Source: Kiritimatiellia bacterium
GTDB lineage: Bacteria > Verrucomicrobiota > Kiritimatiellia > RFP12 > UBA1067
Length of the DNA stretch: 6,548 bases
Assembly (NCBI GenBank): GCA_017508315.1
Contig: JAFVZE010000340.1
Span: forward strand, 1-6,548
Direction: 5' to 3'
The notes under the pieces are model-generated. The model was not told the DNA's origin, ran no database searches, and was given only the letters and a program-made list of their open reading frames with translations. The position numbers and the translations under genes are program-made. Of the stretch, positions 4,926 to 6,548 are shown piece by piece; the stretch's first letter is position 1, and every line of letters begins with the position of its first letter.

Positions 4926-6548
4926 ATGAAGATCGCCGTTTCGTTTGTTGCCGGTCTTGCGGCTTTTGCCGCGGCTGCGGTTTCTCCGCTTGACGAGTTC
5001 AAGGGATGGAAGAAGATGATCGTCGAAGAAAGCGTCGACATCAAGGCGTTTGAGCACGGCGATTTCGAAAGCTCGAAAGCGGGGATGTACCTCAAGTACG
5101 GCGAGATCGGACGCTACGGCGTGAACGGCGGCGGCGGACTTCGCATCCGCCCGGTATCCAAGGCGCAAAGTTTCGTGTTTCCGCTCAAAGCGCGGCTCGA
5201 AAAAGGCAAGCGCTACATCTTCTCCGCCGACGTGCGCGCGCATGGCAAAGCCGACGGACGGGCGGTGATGGACGCGAAATTCGCCAAGACCGGCAAATAC
5301 GCCGGCGGCTGCGGCGCGTGGGGGACGTGCGTCGAGAAACTCGCCGACGGCTGGACGCATCAGTACGTTGAAGTGGTCGCGAAGCATGCGCCGGAGGATA
5401 TGCAATATTACTTCATGATCTATTGCCGCGTATCGGATCCGGCGGACGAGTTCGAATACATCGATGTCGACAATGTCCGTATCGAAGTGGCGGCGCCCAA
5501 GTGGTATCTCTGCAATACCTGGCCGATGCACAACCTTATTTACTCCGACACGGGGCGCATCCGCTTCAATTCGTCGTTCTACGGCGACTTTTTCGCGAGC
5601 GGGGCAAAGCCGGTCTACGGATGTTCGCTCGCCGATGCCGCAGGGAAAGTCCTGGGCGAGGCGGTGGCGCTTCCGGACGAAAACGGCAACTTCACGTTTG
5701 ATTTCGGAGCGCTCGGACACAAAGGCGCGGCGAAACTCACGGTCACGCTTTACGACCGCGCCGCGCGGCTCAACCGCGGGTCGAGAACGTTCGATCTCAC
5801 GGTTTCGGTTCCGGAGCGCGGCAGGAGGCTTTTCATCGAGGAAAACGGGGTGGTCCTGAAAGACGGCCGTCCGTTCATGCCGCTCGGATTCTACACGTCT
5901 CTTGCCCATCCGACGCTGCATACGATGGAGGACGTCGAATATCATCTGCGCCGCCTTTCGCAGGCGGGGTTCAACGCGATTATGGACTATCAGACGTATT
6001 CGCTCAACGGGAAACGCCGCGACAAGTTTTACGAGTTGTGCCTCAAGTACGGCATCTGGGTGCTGGCCGACGATTTCAAGGTCGGCGTCAAGGGGAAGGA
6101 ATTTCAGGAAAAGCTCGACAAGGTGTATCGGCCGCTCGCGAGAAAACTTGCCGGATATCCGGCCGTCATCGGCTTTTACACGATGGATGAATCGCCGGAG
6201 GATTGCGTGCCGAATCTCGCGCTGCTGCGGCGCATGCTCAACGAGGAGGCGCCCGGGCGGATCGTCAACACCTGCAACATCATGCGTGCGGCGCCGTTCC
6301 TGCCGACGGCCGATGTCCAGGGCGGCGATTCGTATCCGGTCACGAAAAATCCCGGTTGCTCGCTGCGCGATCCCTACGGGCGCGTTTCAAAACTCGCGGC
6401 GTGCGACCCCGGCCCCATCTGGTATGCGCCGCAGTGCTACAACTGGGCGCGGATGACGAAAGGGGCGAAAGACGATCCGGAACTCTACCGCCGCAGCGGG
6501 CGCGAGCCGACGATGGAGGAGATGCTTTCGGTTGCGCTCTGCATGGCC
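4926..6548 (+). CDS. secreted glycoside hydrolase with CBM-like domain and GH-A-like TIM barrel (3' truncated by window)
   Basis: The frame is open from ATG 4926 to the right edge, giving 541 residues without a stop. Residues 1-18 are a clear Sec signal peptide (MKIAVSFVAGLAAFAAAA), so the protein is periplasmic or secreted. Residues 40-188 look like a CBM4/9-type jelly roll: FEHGDFESS, GLRIRPVS, LEKGKRYIFSADVRAHG, GWTHQYVEV and the closing EYIDVDNVRIEV. Residues 205-297 suggest an Ig-like beta-sandwich. From about 302 a (beta/alpha)8 barrel begins: FIEENGVVLKDGRPFMPLGF, LSQAGFNAIMDY, YGIWVLADD, and YPAVIGFYTMDESPED. The last resembles the strand-4 motif of clan GH-A, with E422 as candidate acid/base; the nucleophile would lie beyond the window. 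Layout resembles GH2- or GH5-like proteins annotated in Planctomycetes and Lentisphaerae; the substrate cannot be told. It starts 20 bp after the giant gene, probably in one operon with the fucosidase. Alternatively, it could be a non-catalytic barrel. Confidence 0.78.
   Translation, partial: MKIAVSFVAGLAAFAAAAVSPLDEFKGWKKMIVEESVDIKAFEHGDFESSKAGMYLKYGEIGRYGVNGGGGLRIRPVSKAQSFVFPLKARLEKGKRYIFSADVRAHGKADGRAVMDAKFAKTGKYAGGCGAWGTCVEKLADGWTHQYVEVVAKHAPEDMQYYFMIYCRVSDPADEFEYIDVDNVRIEVAAPKWYLCNTWPMHNLIYSDTGRIRFNSSFYGDFFASGAKPVYGCSLADAAGKVLGEAVALPDENGNFTFDFGALGHKGAAKLTVTLYDRAARLNRGSRTFDLTVSVPERGRRLFIEENGVVLKDGRPFMPLGFYTSLAHPTLHTMEDVEYHLRRLSQAGFNAIMDYQTYSLNGKRRDKFYELCLKYGIWVLADDFKVGVKGKEFQEKLDKVYRPLARKLAGYPAVIGFYTMDESPEDCVPNLALLRRMLNEEAPGRIVNTCNIMRAAPFLPTADVQGGDSYPVTKNPGCSLRDPYGRVSKLAACDPGPIWYAPQCYNWARMTKGAKDDPELYRRSGREPTMEEMLSVALCMA

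Noticed and set aside
4910..4993. Short cysteine-rich ORF starting MGGWKNEDRRF
   Set aside because: It is an out-of-frame reading of the hydrolase signal peptide. Its start is in the G tract and it has no independent ribosome binding site.
4128..5945. Long minus-strand ORF of 605 codons across the giant gene/hydrolase junction
   Set aside because: It is antisense to two well-supported genes and rich in Arg/Pro/Ser as expected from the complement of GC-rich codons. It has no family signal or ribosome binding site.
5902..6456. Plus-strand ORF of 184 codons overlapping the hydrolase
   Set aside because: It is an Arg/Ser-rich frame. The overlapping frame from 4926 carries the signal peptide and the barrel motifs.

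Overview
The window looks like accessory carbohydrate-active DNA from a GC-rich bacterium (roughly 60% GC by eye). All genes point the same way and the spacing is tight. The combination of a GH29-type alpha-L-fucosidase, a giant secreted protein built from autotransporter-associated beta-strand repeats but with no barrel, and a secreted CBM-like/TIM-barrel hydrolase is typical of the PVC superphylum. Polysaccharide-degrading Lentisphaerota, Kiritimatiellota or Verrucomicrobiota from gut or marine settings fit best. This placement is an inference from gene content; no rRNA or marker gene is present.

Layout: (1) Positions 1-418 hold the C-terminal end of a GH29 alpha-L-fucosidase, cut by the left edge. 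(2) Positions 419-549 hold a possible 37-codon ORF (440-553), which overlaps the next start by ATGA and contains a perfect 8-bp inverted repeat (461-484). (3) Positions 550-4905 hold a 1451-residue exported beta-helix protein. It has two W-D-P-x-x-W headed units, a block of VG/GVLNV-type repeats and four KTGxGxL-type repeats, but no recognisable C-terminal beta-barrel or PEP-CTERM tail. (4) From 4926 to the right edge runs an incomplete secreted hydrolase: signal peptide, a jelly-roll-like binding domain, an Ig-like linker and the first part of a (beta/alpha)8 barrel with a D-E pair where clan GH-A enzymes carry the acid/base.

The gaps are short (131 bp, largely filled by the small ORF, and 20 bp) and no terminator is visible, so the genes probably form one transcript. 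A reasonable reading is a fucose-containing glycan degradation locus. The fucosidase trims fucose, the downstream hydrolase binds and cleaves the backbone or another linkage, and the giant beta-helix protein sits on the outer surface or is released, perhaps as a substrate- or surface-binding protein. The role of the giant protein is inference only. No tRNA, rRNA, CRISPR array, insertion sequence or attachment site was seen.
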